A stretch of 64,000 bases of DNA. Origin: Paraburkholderia elongata. Its GTDB lineage: Bacteria; Pseudomonadota; Gammaproteobacteria; Burkholderiales; Burkholderiaceae. Under the pieces are notes generated by a model. That model made no database searches, was not told the origin of the DNA, and saw only the letters and a program-made list of their open reading frames with translations. A program made the position numbers and the translations under genes. Where the stretch lies: contig NZ_WOEZ01000019.1 of assembly GCF_013177735.1 (NCBI RefSeq), positions 17,368 through 81,367 of the forward strand, given 5' to 3'. The first letter of the stretch is position 1, and each line of letters starts with the position of its first letter. Below, in pieces: positions 8,220-17,180 of the stretch.

Positions 8220-8687
8220 ATGCGATATCTGGACAATCCGCAGCACGACATGAATCGAAGCGATCTGGCGTTTCTGCCGGACGCCGGTCTGGCCGATATG
8301 AAGGGGTGGGATACGTCCGATCTGCCAACGCCTGAGTTGACTCTCGGGCGATGGACGCGAAGGGTCGTCGTCGCTACGGCCGTCTGGTCGGTCTGCGAGC
8401 TTCCATTCGAGGTCTGGTTCAGTCGCACAGCACGGGAGGTGGTGTGCTGCGTCGCCGCAAAGCTTCTATGGCTGGCGCTCGTGTTCTTCGTTCTGACCGG
8501 AAGCCGTTCAGCGCGCGTCGCCTATGCGTTTCTTTGCACGATTGGATTGATGGCCGTTGCATTCGGCCTGCCTGCCGAATACCGGGTGTTTCCTCTGGGA
8601 TTCATACTGTCTTCGGTGGAGTGCGTTTTAAAGGCAACGGCATTCGTTTGTATTGTGTCCGAGGGCATCTATCCCGAGGAGGCGTGA
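8220..8687 (+). CDS. Uncharacterised small membrane protein
   Basis: The 155-residue product has a polar N-terminus (~45 residues) and about four hydrophobic segments (residues ~50-65, 72-95, 100-118 and 125-148). It has no recognised domain. The ATG at 8220 has a GGAGA site 7 bases upstream, which supports this start over the longer frame. It is divergent from cydAB, which is suggestive but not evidence of a respiratory role. Confidence 0.7.
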   Translation: MRYLDNPQHDMNRSDLAFLPDAGLADMKGWDTSDLPTPELTLGRWTRRVVVATAVWSVCELPFEVWFSRTAREVVCCVAAKLLWLALVFFVLTGSRSARVAYAFLCTIGLMAVAFGLPAEYRVFPLGFILSSVECVLKATAFVCIVSEGIYPEEA

Positions 8688-8957
8688 TTCTGCGTGCCCC
8701 GCGCTTGACCGGGAGCATGAGGCAGTCATACCAAGGTGTGATGTAAGGCCGCTGGCTGCGCGCGGTCACTGTGCCGGAGGCCGTCATTGGCGGGCACGCA
8801 CCAACCGTGGGCACCGTATCCCTATGGATAATAGTTTCGGATGAATTTCCCAATTAGTATGGTTCTAACGACGCAAGCCTCGCACCGGCCGCGTTAGTGC
8901 AAAGGGTGCAGTCGTCGAACGTGCCCGTCCCGCTAATCAACCAGGCGTGAGTGCAGC

Positions 8958-10475
8958 ATGATAAAGATCGGTCGAGTAACAGTGTCGTTGGAAATGCGCG
9001 AGGCATACCTGGATGACCGGCTGCTGCAGGTCGGCTCAAGAGCATTCGATATCCTTGAACTGCTGATTGAGGCGCGCGGCAAGACTGTCACGAAAGACGA
9101 GATTCTTCGACGCGTGTGGCCGCATTCGGTGGTGGAAGAAAATAATATCCATGTCCAGCTTTCGGCGCTCAGGAAGATCTTAGGCGCTGACAAGCTCACG
9201 ATTCGCACGATCTCGGGGCGGGGCTACCGGCTCACCGTCCCGACGGAAGGGAATGAGGCAGCCGCCTTGCCCGGAGCTGCCCAGGGCGGACAAACGGGCG
9301 CGACGCGTCTGAACGGCCTGCCGGTCTGCCATGCGCCCTTAATTGGACGCGACGGTGCAATTGCTGAAATCACGCGGGCCCTGAATGGGACGCCGATTGT
9401 CACCTTGCTCGGGCCGGGGGGCATCGGCAAGACACAACTCGGTATTGCGGTGGCGAGCTCAATCGCGGCTGCGTCGGACCTGGAAGTGTGCTTCATCACG
9501 TTGGCCGCGGTGGACAATGCTCAGGGCGTCGTGAGCATGATCGCCGAAGCGCTCGGCGTCGGCCGTGCCGCAGACGACGTCACGCTACATTCGCTCGTCG
9601 CCGCGGTCCAGGGACGCAAATTGCTGCTCATGCTGGACAACTGCGAGCACGTGATCGAGTCGGCGGCAACCGTGTGTGAGCTGCTCGTCCAGGCAAGCGC
9701 GGACCTGCGCATTCTGGCGACGAGCCGTGAGCCGCTGCGAACTCGGGACGAGAAATTCTATTGGGTCGCGCCGCTCGACACCCCAGATGCGGAGGCGGGC
9801 TCGCAGGCGATTTTAGCCAGCAGTTCGGTAAGGATGTTTCTGGCGCAGATGCGTGCACTCAATGCCGACGTCGAGACCGACCCTGGCAGCCTCGAGATGG
9901 TCGCGACGATCTGCCGCCGGCTCGACGGCGTGCCGCTTGCTCTCGAACTGGCAGCGTCCCGTGCAGCAGTGTTCGGCATCCGCAAGACGGTTTCCGGGCT
10001 CGACGACCGGTTCCAGTTTCTGACGGGCGGGCGCCGTACTGCGCCGCCGCGGCAGCAGACGCTGGAGGCTACGCTCGAATGGAGCTATCAGCTTCTCGGC
10101 GCGACGGAGCGGATCGTGCTGCACAGGCTCGGTATTTTCCCAGCAAGGTTTTCCCTGGAAGCGGCCTGTGCCGTCGCAGCCTGTGAACGGTTATCGTCCC
10201 ACGAAGTGATGGAGGCGATCGTAGGCCTTGCCTCCAAGTGCGTCGTCATGACGACCTTCGACAGCAAGACCAAAGAGTACTTCCTGCTCGAAACGACGCG
10301 CGAATATGCCTTGCGCAAACTGTACGAATCGGACGAGGGGGATGAAGTGCTGACGAGAAACGCGACCTACCTAGCGCCGTTTTACGAGCCGCCTTACGAG
10401 CAGCCTTACGGGCGCGGTTTCAGGGCGGCGACGCTCGGTAACAGCCTTGCGGCAGAATCCGTCGCATCGAGATGA
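8958..10475 (+). CDS. Winged-helix regulator with NB-ARC-type ATPase domain, lacking the usual C-terminal repeats
   Basis: Residues 1-95 are an OmpR/PhoB-type winged helix (RAFDILELLIEARGKTVTKD, TISGRGYRLTVPT). Residues ~130-400 form a STAND/NB-ARC-like ATPase with P-loop LGPGGIGKTQLG (near residue 152), Walker B LLLMLDNCEH (near 223) and the GVPLALELAASR motif (near 325). Related proteins usually continue with several hundred residues of TPR-like repeats; this one stops at 505 with a Pro/Tyr-rich tail. It may be a natural short form or truncated. The response regulator at 10481 follows 5 bases later, suggesting one operon. Confidence 0.82.
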   Translation: MIKIGRVTVSLEMREAYLDDRLLQVGSRAFDILELLIEARGKTVTKDEILRRVWPHSVVEENNIHVQLSALRKILGADKLTIRTISGRGYRLTVPTEGNEAAALPGAAQGGQTGATRLNGLPVCHAPLIGRDGAIAEITRALNGTPIVTLLGPGGIGKTQLGIAVASSIAAASDLEVCFITLAAVDNAQGVVSMIAEALGVGRAADDVTLHSLVAAVQGRKLLLMLDNCEHVIESAATVCELLVQASADLRILATSREPLRTRDEKFYWVAPLDTPDAEAGSQAILASSSVRMFLAQMRALNADVETDPGSLEMVATICRRLDGVPLALELAASRAAVFGIRKTVSGLDDRFQFLTGGRRTAPPRQQTLEATLEWSYQLLGATERIVLHRLGIFPARFSLEAACAVAACERLSSHEVMEAIVGLASKCVVMTTFDSKTKEYFLLETTREYALRKLYESDEGDEVLTRNATYLAPFYEPPYEQPYGRGFRAATLGNSLAAESVASR

Positions 10476-10480
10476 AGTGA

Positions 10481-11194
10481 GTGCCAATGCGGCCTGGAAA
10501 GGACTTTTCGGAGTTTGGTCTCATGTACCATGACGGCACTCAAATCCCAATCTTTCTGGAATCTGAAATGCCTGGTCCTTCGGAGCGCGAATCGATCGTC
10601 TATGTGATCGACGACGAAGAAATGGTGCGCGACGCGCTATGGCGCCTGCTGCGCTCAGCGGGTTTCAACGCGCAGGTTTTTGCGTCGCCCGCGGAGATAC
10701 TTTCGAAAGAGTTGCCCAGCGTACCGATGTGCATCCTGCTGGATATGAACCTGCAGTCCACGAACGGCTTCGACGTTCAAAGCCAGCTCGCGCAGAAGGG
10801 CGTGCAGGTGCCGATTATTTTTCTGACCGGGTACGGTTCCATTCCGATGTCGGTGCGTGCGATCAAGGCAGGGGCGCATGAATTCCTCACCAAACCTATC
10901 GACGACGAAGAACTGCTCGACGCGGTGAGGCGGGCGCTCGCACAGGACGAGGCCAACCTCTCGGCGCGCGCATTCAATGCGGAGGTGCTGCAGCGTGCCG
11001 CGTCGCTGACGCCGCGTGAAATGGATGTCTTCGAACTTGCGGTGGAAGGCAGGATGATCAAGCAGATCGCGCATGAACTGGGCACGCAGGAAGTGACGGT
11101 GAAGGTTCACAAACGGCGCGTGATGAGCAAGATGCGGGCAAAGACGCTCATCGAGCTGGCAAAAATGTGGGAATTGATACGTCGGACGCGATGA
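10481..11194 (+). CDS. FixJ-type response regulator
   Basis: The 237-residue frame contains a receiver domain (VIDDEEMVRDALW, acceptor Asp in CILLDMNLQ, FLTGYGS, LTKPID) and a LuxR-type HTH (SLTPREMDVFELAVEG, then TQEVTVKVHKRRVM). An internal ATG at 10568 would give a typical 208-residue FixJ protein and removes a non-conserved leader, so the true start may be there. No histidine kinase lies next to it; it follows the winged-helix ATPase gene by 5 bases. Confidence 0.85.
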   Translation: MPMRPGKDFSEFGLMYHDGTQIPIFLESEMPGPSERESIVYVIDDEEMVRDALWRLLRSAGFNAQVFASPAEILSKELPSVPMCILLDMNLQSTNGFDVQSQLAQKGVQVPIIFLTGYGSIPMSVRAIKAGAHEFLTKPIDDEELLDAVRRALAQDEANLSARAFNAEVLQRAASLTPREMDVFELAVEGRMIKQIAHELGTQEVTVKVHKRRVMSKMRAKTLIELAKMWELIRRTR

Positions 11195-11270
11195 TCATCC
11201 TGAAGCAGTAAATATCGCGCCGGATATTTGTCTCTGTTACTACGTCGGCGCAATTGGAGTATTGGCAGCT

Positions 11271-11645
11271 ATGAGCTTTGTTTGCATCGTCGACGATGAC
11301 GCCTCGGTACGAAGTGGCGTTGGAAACCTTCTTAAGGCAGTGGGTTATGCGACTGTGACTTTCTCATCGGGAGAGGAATTCCTCGCCTCCCCGGTGGTCG
11401 ACGATGCGCTGTGTGTTTTGCTCGACCTTAAAATGCAAGGCATGCAGGGTCTCGAAGTGCAACGGCAACTGAACGCGGAACACCGGCGTATCCCGGTTGT
11501 GTTCATGTCCGCGCATGGCGACGACGAGGCGGTGCGGCGGGCGATGCAGCACGGCGCGGTCGGTTTCCTGCGCAAACCCTTTGCGGAAGAAGTACTGCTC
11601 GACTCGATCGAGCTTGCTATTGGGCGCAAGAGCGGGGGGCACTGA
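11271..11645 (+). CDS. Single-domain response regulator (receiver only)
   Basis: The 124-residue protein is a receiver domain alone: CIVDDDASVR, acceptor Asp in VLLDLKMQG, switch Ser in FMSAHGDD and Lys in LRKPFAEE. There is no output domain, so it probably works as a phosphate shuttle or sink, or by protein contact. The ATG at 11271 has a GGAG site 11 bases upstream; a TTG at 11262 is the less likely alternative. It is transcribed like the two regulators before it and is convergent with the OYE gene, only 24 bases from its stop. Confidence 0.85.
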   Translation: MSFVCIVDDDASVRSGVGNLLKAVGYATVTFSSGEEFLASPVVDDALCVLLDLKMQGMQGLEVQRQLNAEHRRIPVVFMSAHGDDEAVRRAMQHGAVGFLRKPFAEEVLLDSIELAIGRKSGGH

Positions 11646-11669
11646 ATTCAGCCCCGCGAGAGCCGACGC

Positions 11670-12782
11670 TTAGTTCATGGTCGGGTAGTCGGTATAGCCA
11701 GTCACATCCCCACCGAAAAAATGGACACTATCGGCGGCATTCAGCGGGTGTCCGTCGCGCAGACGGGCCGGCAGGTCCGGATTCGCGATAAAGGGCCGTC
11801 CGAACGCAATGATGTCGGCCCGGCCGCTGGCGATCGCCTGTTCGGCCGTTTCACGGTCATAGCCGCCGGCAATCATCAGCATGCCTTTGTATTCGCCTCG
11901 TAGCAGTTTGATAATGGCGTCCCACCGCGGGTCGAAGTTCTCGTCCTTCACCGTACCCACCATCGCTGGTTCGACGAGATGCAAATAGGCGAGACCATAT
12001 TCATTGAGTCTTCTCACGATGTAGCCGAACGTTGCCTCAGGCGTTTCATCGCCCATACCCATGAAACGTCCCATGGGGGTGAGGCGAACTCCGACGTTTT
12101 GCGGACCCACTTCGTCGCTGACAGCGGCGACGACTTCAAGCAGCAGGCGGGCGCGATTTTCGATGCTGCCGCCGTAGCTGTCCTGCCGATGGTTGCTGTT
12201 GCTGTTGATGAATTGGTCCAGCAGATAGCCGTTCCCAGCATGAATTTCAACGCCGTCCATGCCGGCCGCGATCGCGTTGCTTGCAGCACGCCGGTAGTCG
12301 GCGACGATTTCTCGTATGCCTTCAACTGTCAGTTCCTGCGGCACCGGTACGTCACCCCACACGCCATTGCCGGCCTCGTCGAGAATAAACGTCTTTCCGG
12401 GCACGGGCATGGCGGTCGGCGCAACAGGCAGGCTGCCATTCGGCTGGAACACGGGATGCGAGACACGGCCGACGTGCCACAACTGAAGGAACATGTGGCC
12501 GCCTTCTTCATGGACAGCCTTGCTGACAGCACGCCAGCCTTCAATCTGCTGTTCCGTATGGATACCCGGCGTCCACGCATAACCTTGACCTTGCTGTGAG
12601 ATCTGCGTTGCTTCACTCACGATCAGTGCCGCGCTGGCGCGTTGCCGATAGTATTCGACGTTCAGGTCCGTCGGCACGTTTCCCGGTTGACCGGCACGCG
12701 AGCGCGTCAGGGGGGCCATCGCAACGCGGTGATCGAGGGAGAGGCGGCCCAGTTTGATCGGGTTAAAAAGGTGCTTCGTCAT
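11670..12782 (-). CDS. nemA: Old-yellow-enzyme-type NADH:flavin oxidoreductase (alkene reductase)
   Basis: The 370-residue FMN enzyme has the OYE hallmarks: N-terminal LFNPIKLG and MAPLTRSRA, the substrate-binding His/Asn pair in EIHAGNGYLLDQF, the following NSNSNHRQDSYGG loop, and the phosphate-binding end AFGRPFIANPDLP. Such enzymes reduce activated C=C bonds and nitro or nitrate-ester compounds with NAD(P)H. A GGAG site 8 bases upstream supports the start. A LysR gene lies upstream on the same strand and may control it. Confidence 0.92.
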   Translation of the reverse strand: MTKHLFNPIKLGRLSLDHRVAMAPLTRSRAGQPGNVPTDLNVEYYRQRASAALIVSEATQISQQGQGYAWTPGIHTEQQIEGWRAVSKAVHEEGGHMFLQLWHVGRVSHPVFQPNGSLPVAPTAMPVPGKTFILDEAGNGVWGDVPVPQELTVEGIREIVADYRRAASNAIAAGMDGVEIHAGNGYLLDQFINSNSNHRQDSYGGSIENRARLLLEVVAAVSDEVGPQNVGVRLTPMGRFMGMGDETPEATFGYIVRRLNEYGLAYLHLVEPAMVGTVKDENFDPRWDAIIKLLRGEYKGMLMIAGGYDRETAEQAIASGRADIIAFGRPFIANPDLPARLRDGHPLNAADSVHFFGGDVTGYTDYPTMN

Positions 12783-13131
12783 GGTGTATCTCCGTCAAAG
12801 ATGTGAGGCGCGCCTTGCAGCTCCGCCATTTGCATTTCAAGGCATAGCCTGATGCAGCGCGCCTTACCTGATCCTTCCGCAACGAGACTGTGAGACGTCG
12901 TGTTCGTCGTTGACGGACATGCCGCGATGCTGCATGTCTGCGCGGTTGGTTGATGTGTGTAAGGGTAGGAGAGACGGGGCTGGGGCGGAATCCCAACGGC
13001 ACGCTACACACCATTGCGTGGTGCGCAAAGATTGAGGAGGGTGTTGCCGGCGTTTGCCGGCATCTACCGAATGCCAGTTGCCGATGATTGACGTAAGAAC
13101 CGGTTCAGAGATCGGCACTCTGCGTGAGCGG
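12783..13131. other. Intergenic region between the OYE and LysR genes
   Basis: This 349-base stretch holds the OYE ribosome site at its low-coordinate end. No gene, repeat or clear promoter box was recognised in the remainder. Confidence 0.5.
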
Positions 13132-14037
13132 TCACTGAGGGCTGCCCGCCAGTTCGGACACGAAATCGATAAACGCATTGACTCTTCGCGATCCCCGCTG
13201 ATTCGGTAGATACAGCGCGCTCACGACAGCCCGTGCGTCGTTCGGTCCCGCCTCGTACTCGGCGAACAGCCGGGTGAGGGCGCCTGACTGAACGTCCGAC
13301 GCCACCAGCCAGTCGGGAAGCAACGCGATGCCCATACCGTCCAACGCGGCTTCGCGCAATACTTCGGAACTGTTTGCCTTGAGTCTGCCCGTCACCGGCA
13401 CGCGCTTTTCTTCCTTGTCACGCGAAAACGTCCAGACTTGAGGTTCTGTCGTGTAGGTGAATCGAAGGCATTCATGGTCTACCAATTCGTCAGGAGACTT
13501 GGGATAGCCTGCTCGATCGAGATATTCGCTGCTCGCGACAAGATAACGAGCGAAGATGGCGACGCGCTTGCTGACGACGTCGGCCGTGGCAGCGACCTCA
13601 CCAAGGCGAATAGCGACGTCTATTCGCTCGCTGACCAGATCGACAAAGGCATCGCTCAGTTTGACGTCCAACTCCAGCTTTGGATATTTTTTCAGAAACG
13701 CTGCGAGGGAAGGTGCGATCCGTCGGGAGCCGAATGCGACGGGCACGGAAACGCGTAGTGGGCCCGACGGTTCATCGCCTCTGTCCGAAACTGACGCATC
13801 GGCGTCGGCCATATCTTCGAGCAGCTTTTTCGCCTTGGCGTAGTAGGAGGTTCCCGCGTCGGATAAGGTCACCTGGCGGGTGGTCCGATTCAGGAGTGCC
13901 GCGCCAAGCTCCTTCTCAAGCGAATCGACAGAGCGCATGACCGAAGATGTTGCCAGATCGAGGCGTCGTGCCGCACTCGAAAAACCGCCTGTCTCAGCGA
14001 CTTCCACGAACGCCCGAAGCGACAATAGCTTGTCCAT
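13132..14037 (-). CDS. LysR-family transcriptional regulator
   Basis: The 301-residue protein has the LysR winged-HTH at residues 1-60 (AFVEVAETGGFSSAARRLDL, SVDSLEKELGAALLNRTTR) and a periplasmic-binding-protein-like effector domain (residues ~90-295, including GPLRVSVPVAFGSRRI and IDVAIRLGEV). It belongs to the CrgA/AaeR-like subgroup by its SSVMRSVD helix. The OYE gene lies downstream on the same strand and the DsbA-like gene is divergent, so either may be its target. Confidence 0.92.
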   Translation of the reverse strand: MDKLLSLRAFVEVAETGGFSSAARRLDLATSSVMRSVDSLEKELGAALLNRTTRQVTLSDAGTSYYAKAKKLLEDMADADASVSDRGDEPSGPLRVSVPVAFGSRRIAPSLAAFLKKYPKLELDVKLSDAFVDLVSERIDVAIRLGEVAATADVVSKRVAIFARYLVASSEYLDRAGYPKSPDELVDHECLRFTYTTEPQVWTFSRDKEEKRVPVTGRLKANSSEVLREAALDGMGIALLPDWLVASDVQSGALTRLFAEYEAGPNDARAVVSALYLPNQRGSRRVNAFIDFVSELAGSPQ

Positions 14038-14297
14038 AATTTTGGCCCATACAGTTTGCTGTTTCGCGGTGGGAACGCCATGCGGCGAGCGCGGTCAACT
14101 TTCTCAATGTATCAGAGCCATTACGCTGAGTGGCGAAAAGCGGCTCCGTGCACGAGATTAGTTGTTCTGAGTAGACTACGCCGTTCGCCTCATCTCATTG
14201 TCTGGCACGCAAAGGTGCATTGCCTCATGTTGCCATTCTTATCGGCCGGCAACCGCGCTATCGTGCCTCTGCAAACAATCCCTTTTGGAGATGTTCG

Positions 14298-14948
14298 ATG
14301 AACAGGCTGAATATCGAGGTGACATACGACTTCATTTGTCCATGGTGCTGGATCGGCGAGGAAAAACTGAAGAAGGCGATTCGCGAAGCGAACGCCGGCG
14401 AGCAAACGAAACTCGTGTTCGTTCCTTATGAATTGAATCCGGGTATGCCCGTGGAAGGGCTCGACCGTAAAGAATACCGGTCAGCGAAGTTTGGGAGCTG
14501 GGCGCGCTCGCAAGCAATGGATGCTCAGGTCACGGCGGCCGGACGTCAGGTCGGTCTGGAATTCAACTATGCGCTGGCGAGGCGCACGCCGAACACGCTC
14601 GCCGCGCATCGGCTTGTATGGGTATTGCAACAAAGACATGACGTGACGGCGTTGGTGGAGGCGACTTTCTATGCGTATTTTTCCGCTGGCCGCGATATTG
14701 GAGACGTCGCCGTGTTGACGGAGATTGCGGTAGCCGCCGGCTTCAAGAAAGACAAGGTCGAAGCGTTCTTTGCGTCGGACAATGGCGTGGACGAAGTGCG
14801 TGCGCTAGAAGCTCAGGCGATCGAGCATGGCGTCAACTCGGTACCGTCGGTGAAGATTGGCGACGAAATTATCAGCGGCGCACAGTCTGTCGCTCTGTTT
14901 CGGGTAACGCTTGAGGATGCCCTGAAACCCAGCGCGACCGCGGCGTAA
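14298..14948 (+). CDS. DsbA-family oxidoreductase (FrnE-like)
   Basis: The 216-residue cytoplasmic protein has a thioredoxin fold with the CPWC active site at residues ~14-17 (YDFICPWCWIGEEKL), the helical insertion typical of FrnE proteins and the cis-Pro loop GVNSVPSVKIGD. It lacks a signal peptide, so it acts on cytoplasmic thiols rather than in periplasmic disulfide formation. FrnE relatives occur in polyketide and oxidative-stress loci. It is divergent from the LysR gene. The ATG at 14298 is preferred over 14220 because it begins directly before the conserved beta-strand. Confidence 0.9.
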   Translation: MNRLNIEVTYDFICPWCWIGEEKLKKAIREANAGEQTKLVFVPYELNPGMPVEGLDRKEYRSAKFGSWARSQAMDAQVTAAGRQVGLEFNYALARRTPNTLAAHRLVWVLQQRHDVTALVEATFYAYFSAGRDIGDVAVLTEIAVAAGFKKDKVEAFFASDNGVDEVRALEAQAIEHGVNSVPSVKIGDEIISGAQSVALFRVTLEDALKPSATAA

Positions 14949-15036
14949 GCAGAGCCGCGGTAGCCATGGGCTGTTCGCCTCGCAGATTGGGCGGCAGCCC
15001 ATGGCCACTGCGGCGCTGCACATTCAGAAACTTTAA

Positions 15037-15252
15037 TTCGACGGCGAGTTTGCATTGGGTCAGCATGCGCAGAGAAGAAAGTGCAGCGGTGCCGCCCACA
15101 AGAGCAACGTCCAGGTTGTCTTCGAGTCGTCTGTCTCAGCGATCTATGGCGATACCCAGCTTGAAGCGCTGCAACTCACGAACAAGGCGGGTGGAACCCA
15201 GGTTGTTTCGGCGGACCGCCTATTCGTATGTATTGGTGGCGCGCCTCCTTGA
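15037..15252 (+). pseudogene. Fragment of a thioredoxin-reductase-like FAD oxidoreductase
   Basis: An open stretch of ~70 codons ends in NVQVVFESSVSAIYGDTQLE followed by ADRLFVCIGGAPP and a stop. This matches the NAD-domain-to-FAD-domain segment (the loop before FVxIG) of TrxB-like proteins, but both the N-terminal dinucleotide fold and the C-terminal GD motif are absent. It is a decayed remnant flanked by the intact DsbA-like gene, with which a redox pairing may once have existed. Confidence 0.55.
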
Positions 15253-15354
15253 GAAGCGTTCCGTCGCGACAATCGCCGGCACGTCGACAGCAGAATCAGC
15301 CTCGCTTAGATATTCCATGCTAGGATTCTTGGACACTTGGCAACGGAGGCGACA

Positions 15355-15618
15355 ATGGCTGACACCATCGAAGGCATTAGTGTCGCAAATGACGGCGAGG
15401 CCGTTAAGTTCGGCATCAGAGTCGACAGCGTCCACCACTTCTGCACTGTGAGCAGGGAAGTGCTTAAGGAATTGTCGCAGCCGGGTGGCCACAAATCCGA
15501 CTTGTTGCAGGAGTTCGAACGGCACCGCGAGTTGATCTACGAGAAGGCCGCGCTTGCGATTCGAAACGGTTTGAGGGGCGACCCGCTACCGCTTACCATC
15601 GACCTCTTCCTCCCTTAA
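15355..15618 (+). CDS. Small DUF1488-like protein
   Basis: The 87-residue product has a beta-rich first half (VKFGIRVDSVHHFCTVSREVL) and a helical second half (LLQEFERHRELIYEKAALAI). The layout and the closing RGDPLPLTIDLF resemble DUF1488 family proteins, whose function is not known. A GGAGG site 6-10 bases upstream supports the start. It is monocistronic and flanked by decayed genes. Confidence 0.7.
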   Translation: MADTIEGISVANDGEAVKFGIRVDSVHHFCTVSREVLKELSQPGGHKSDLLQEFERHRELIYEKAALAIRNGLRGDPLPLTIDLFLP

Positions 15619-15718
15619 CGCAAAACGCAAACCTCACCGGGGGGTGACATCAGTTCGCCCTCCTATACTCGATCGCGCAATTGGGTTGATGCCAGCGATC
15701 GAGACCTACTCCCTGTTT

Positions 15719-16060
15719 TTATGCACTAAGTGGCTTGCGGTAGACAGTTCCATGATGAGCGGAAACGACCTGGTCGACCGCGCCGGGTGTCGCTTCGTAA
15801 GCCTCGAGGATGATTGCAAAACATCCCGGCGCAAAGTCACCGCTTACGGAATCGACGAATTCATGATCGAGTATATCGATGAGCGCAACGTCAGCTAGCC
15901 CTGTACTTGCTCCTATCGTGAAGCCGAGTATCGCGCCGGATGGCCCTCCGAGCATGCCGATCAGGGAGCCCGTTATGGCACCGATTACAACACCCCAAAA
16001 TGGCTGTGTCTTTGTACCAAGCAAGGTCACTTTCCCAGCCAGGTCCTTTTGAACCATCAC
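15719..16060 (-). pseudogene. Truncated DUF1269-like membrane protein gene
   Basis: The frame encodes a glycine-zipper membrane segment ([20 protein letters not shown] and on to about residue 60) and the C-terminal domain of DUF1269-like proteins (HEFVDSVSGDFAPGCFAIIL, then HGTVYRKP). Full-length relatives have an extra N-terminal ferredoxin-like ~45 residues. Here the frame stays open upstream to 16153, but those codons are antisense to an era fragment and are not family sequence, apart from a short match ([14 protein letters not shown]). The 5' end was probably lost in a rearrangement with its junction near 16090-16100. Confidence 0.6.
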
Positions 16061-16087
16061 ACCGCTCTCGATCTTAAAGCTCGGATC

Positions 16088-16444
16088 TTTGCCCTCGAGA
16101 ACCTGCCGGAAGGCGAACCGATCTATGGCGAAGATGACCTGACCGACCGCAGTTCACGGTTCCTCGCCGCCGAGATTCTGAGTGAGAAGGTATTCCGCTG
16201 GACTGGCGACGAACTGCCGTACACCAGTACGGTTGTGATCGAGAAGTTCGAGGAGGAAGGGCGCCTGAAGCGCGTCTTCGCGACGATCCTCGTCGAGCGC
16301 GACTCGCAAAAGGCGATAGTGATCGGCAAGGATGGGGCGAAGCTCAAGCAGATCAACACGGACGCGCTGATCAATCTTTCGCTCGACGATGAGTTGAAGC
16401 TGGTCGAGGCATTGTCCAAGGCCAAAGATGCGGCAAATGGATAA
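16088..16444 (+). pseudogene. Partial extra copy of era (GTPase Era), KH-domain side
   Basis: The stretch [20 protein letters not shown], followed by [20 protein letters not shown] and an [19 protein letters not shown] motif, is the linker and first part of the KH domain of Era. Both the GTPase domain and the end of the KH domain are missing: after GAKLKQI the frame reads into unrelated residues. No ribosome site was seen at the ATG at 16049. An intact era must lie elsewhere because the gene is normally essential (known biology). Confidence 0.75.
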
Positions 16445-16470
16445 CTCCGGCTTGACAAGCAGCGGGATGG

Positions 16471-17025
16471 TCAGCTGATCGGCCCGGCGATATCGCCGGC
16501 GAGCAGCAATTGCGGGAGTTGCGAGAACGACCATCCGCCCGGCACGCGATCGAGTATCCAAACCATGTCGAACCGGTCTTCCGGCCACGTTGCAGGAACT
16601 GCTGGAGCGCCGGGCACGTGTCCGATTAGCGACGGCAGCACTTTGTGCTCCCATGCAATCAGCACGACGCCGGGTTGGGCCAGCACGTCCCTCATTAGCG
16701 CTTGCCCGTCGTCCTTCAGGTGCGCCGTGACGTAGTTCACCTGCGATGTTTCTTGCAGCAGCGCAACCAGAGGTGCAACTGTCTGCATCGCCCGCTTGCT
16801 CTTGCTGGCTGGACCGTTCCCCGGCGCGAACACGGTGGCCGGCGTCAGTCGCGCAGAATGCGTCTCGTGAATCGGACAGAAGAATCGTGCCAACGCGCCG
16901 GCACGCTGCCAGCCGCGAACCGCGAGGCTTTCGTCGTCGGCCTTACCGTCCGCTTCGATCCCGATACCCTCGCTGGCGGTTGGCTTCTCCGCGTGCCGGA
17001 TAAACATGATTCGTTCGGGTGCCAT
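16471..17025 (-). CDS. Histidine-phosphatase superfamily protein
   Basis: The 184-residue protein has the branch-1 start motif IMFIRHAEKP (phosphoacceptor His at ~residue 10) and a second catalytic-type His in VLIAWEHKVLP. The body is short for phosphoglycerate mutase and fits the small phosphohistidine phosphatase-like class with unknown substrate. The end is near the era fragment on the opposite strand. Confidence 0.82.
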   Translation of the reverse strand: MAPERIMFIRHAEKPTASEGIGIEADGKADDESLAVRGWQRAGALARFFCPIHETHSARLTPATVFAPGNGPASKSKRAMQTVAPLVALLQETSQVNYVTAHLKDDGQALMRDVLAQPGVVLIAWEHKVLPSLIGHVPGAPAVPATWPEDRFDMVWILDRVPGGWSFSQLPQLLLAGDIAGPIS

Positions 17026-17180
17026 GCCGCCTCCGTGGTGTTGTTGAAGCCTGTTATTTCAGTACAACCAACAGTATCAACCAGTTATTCGCCCGCAGCG
17101 ACAAGCTCGCCTGCTTCCCTGTTTTTTTGCGGGAATGCGGACGATAATATCGCTGTCGCGTGACAGCAAGGAGTGGCGCA

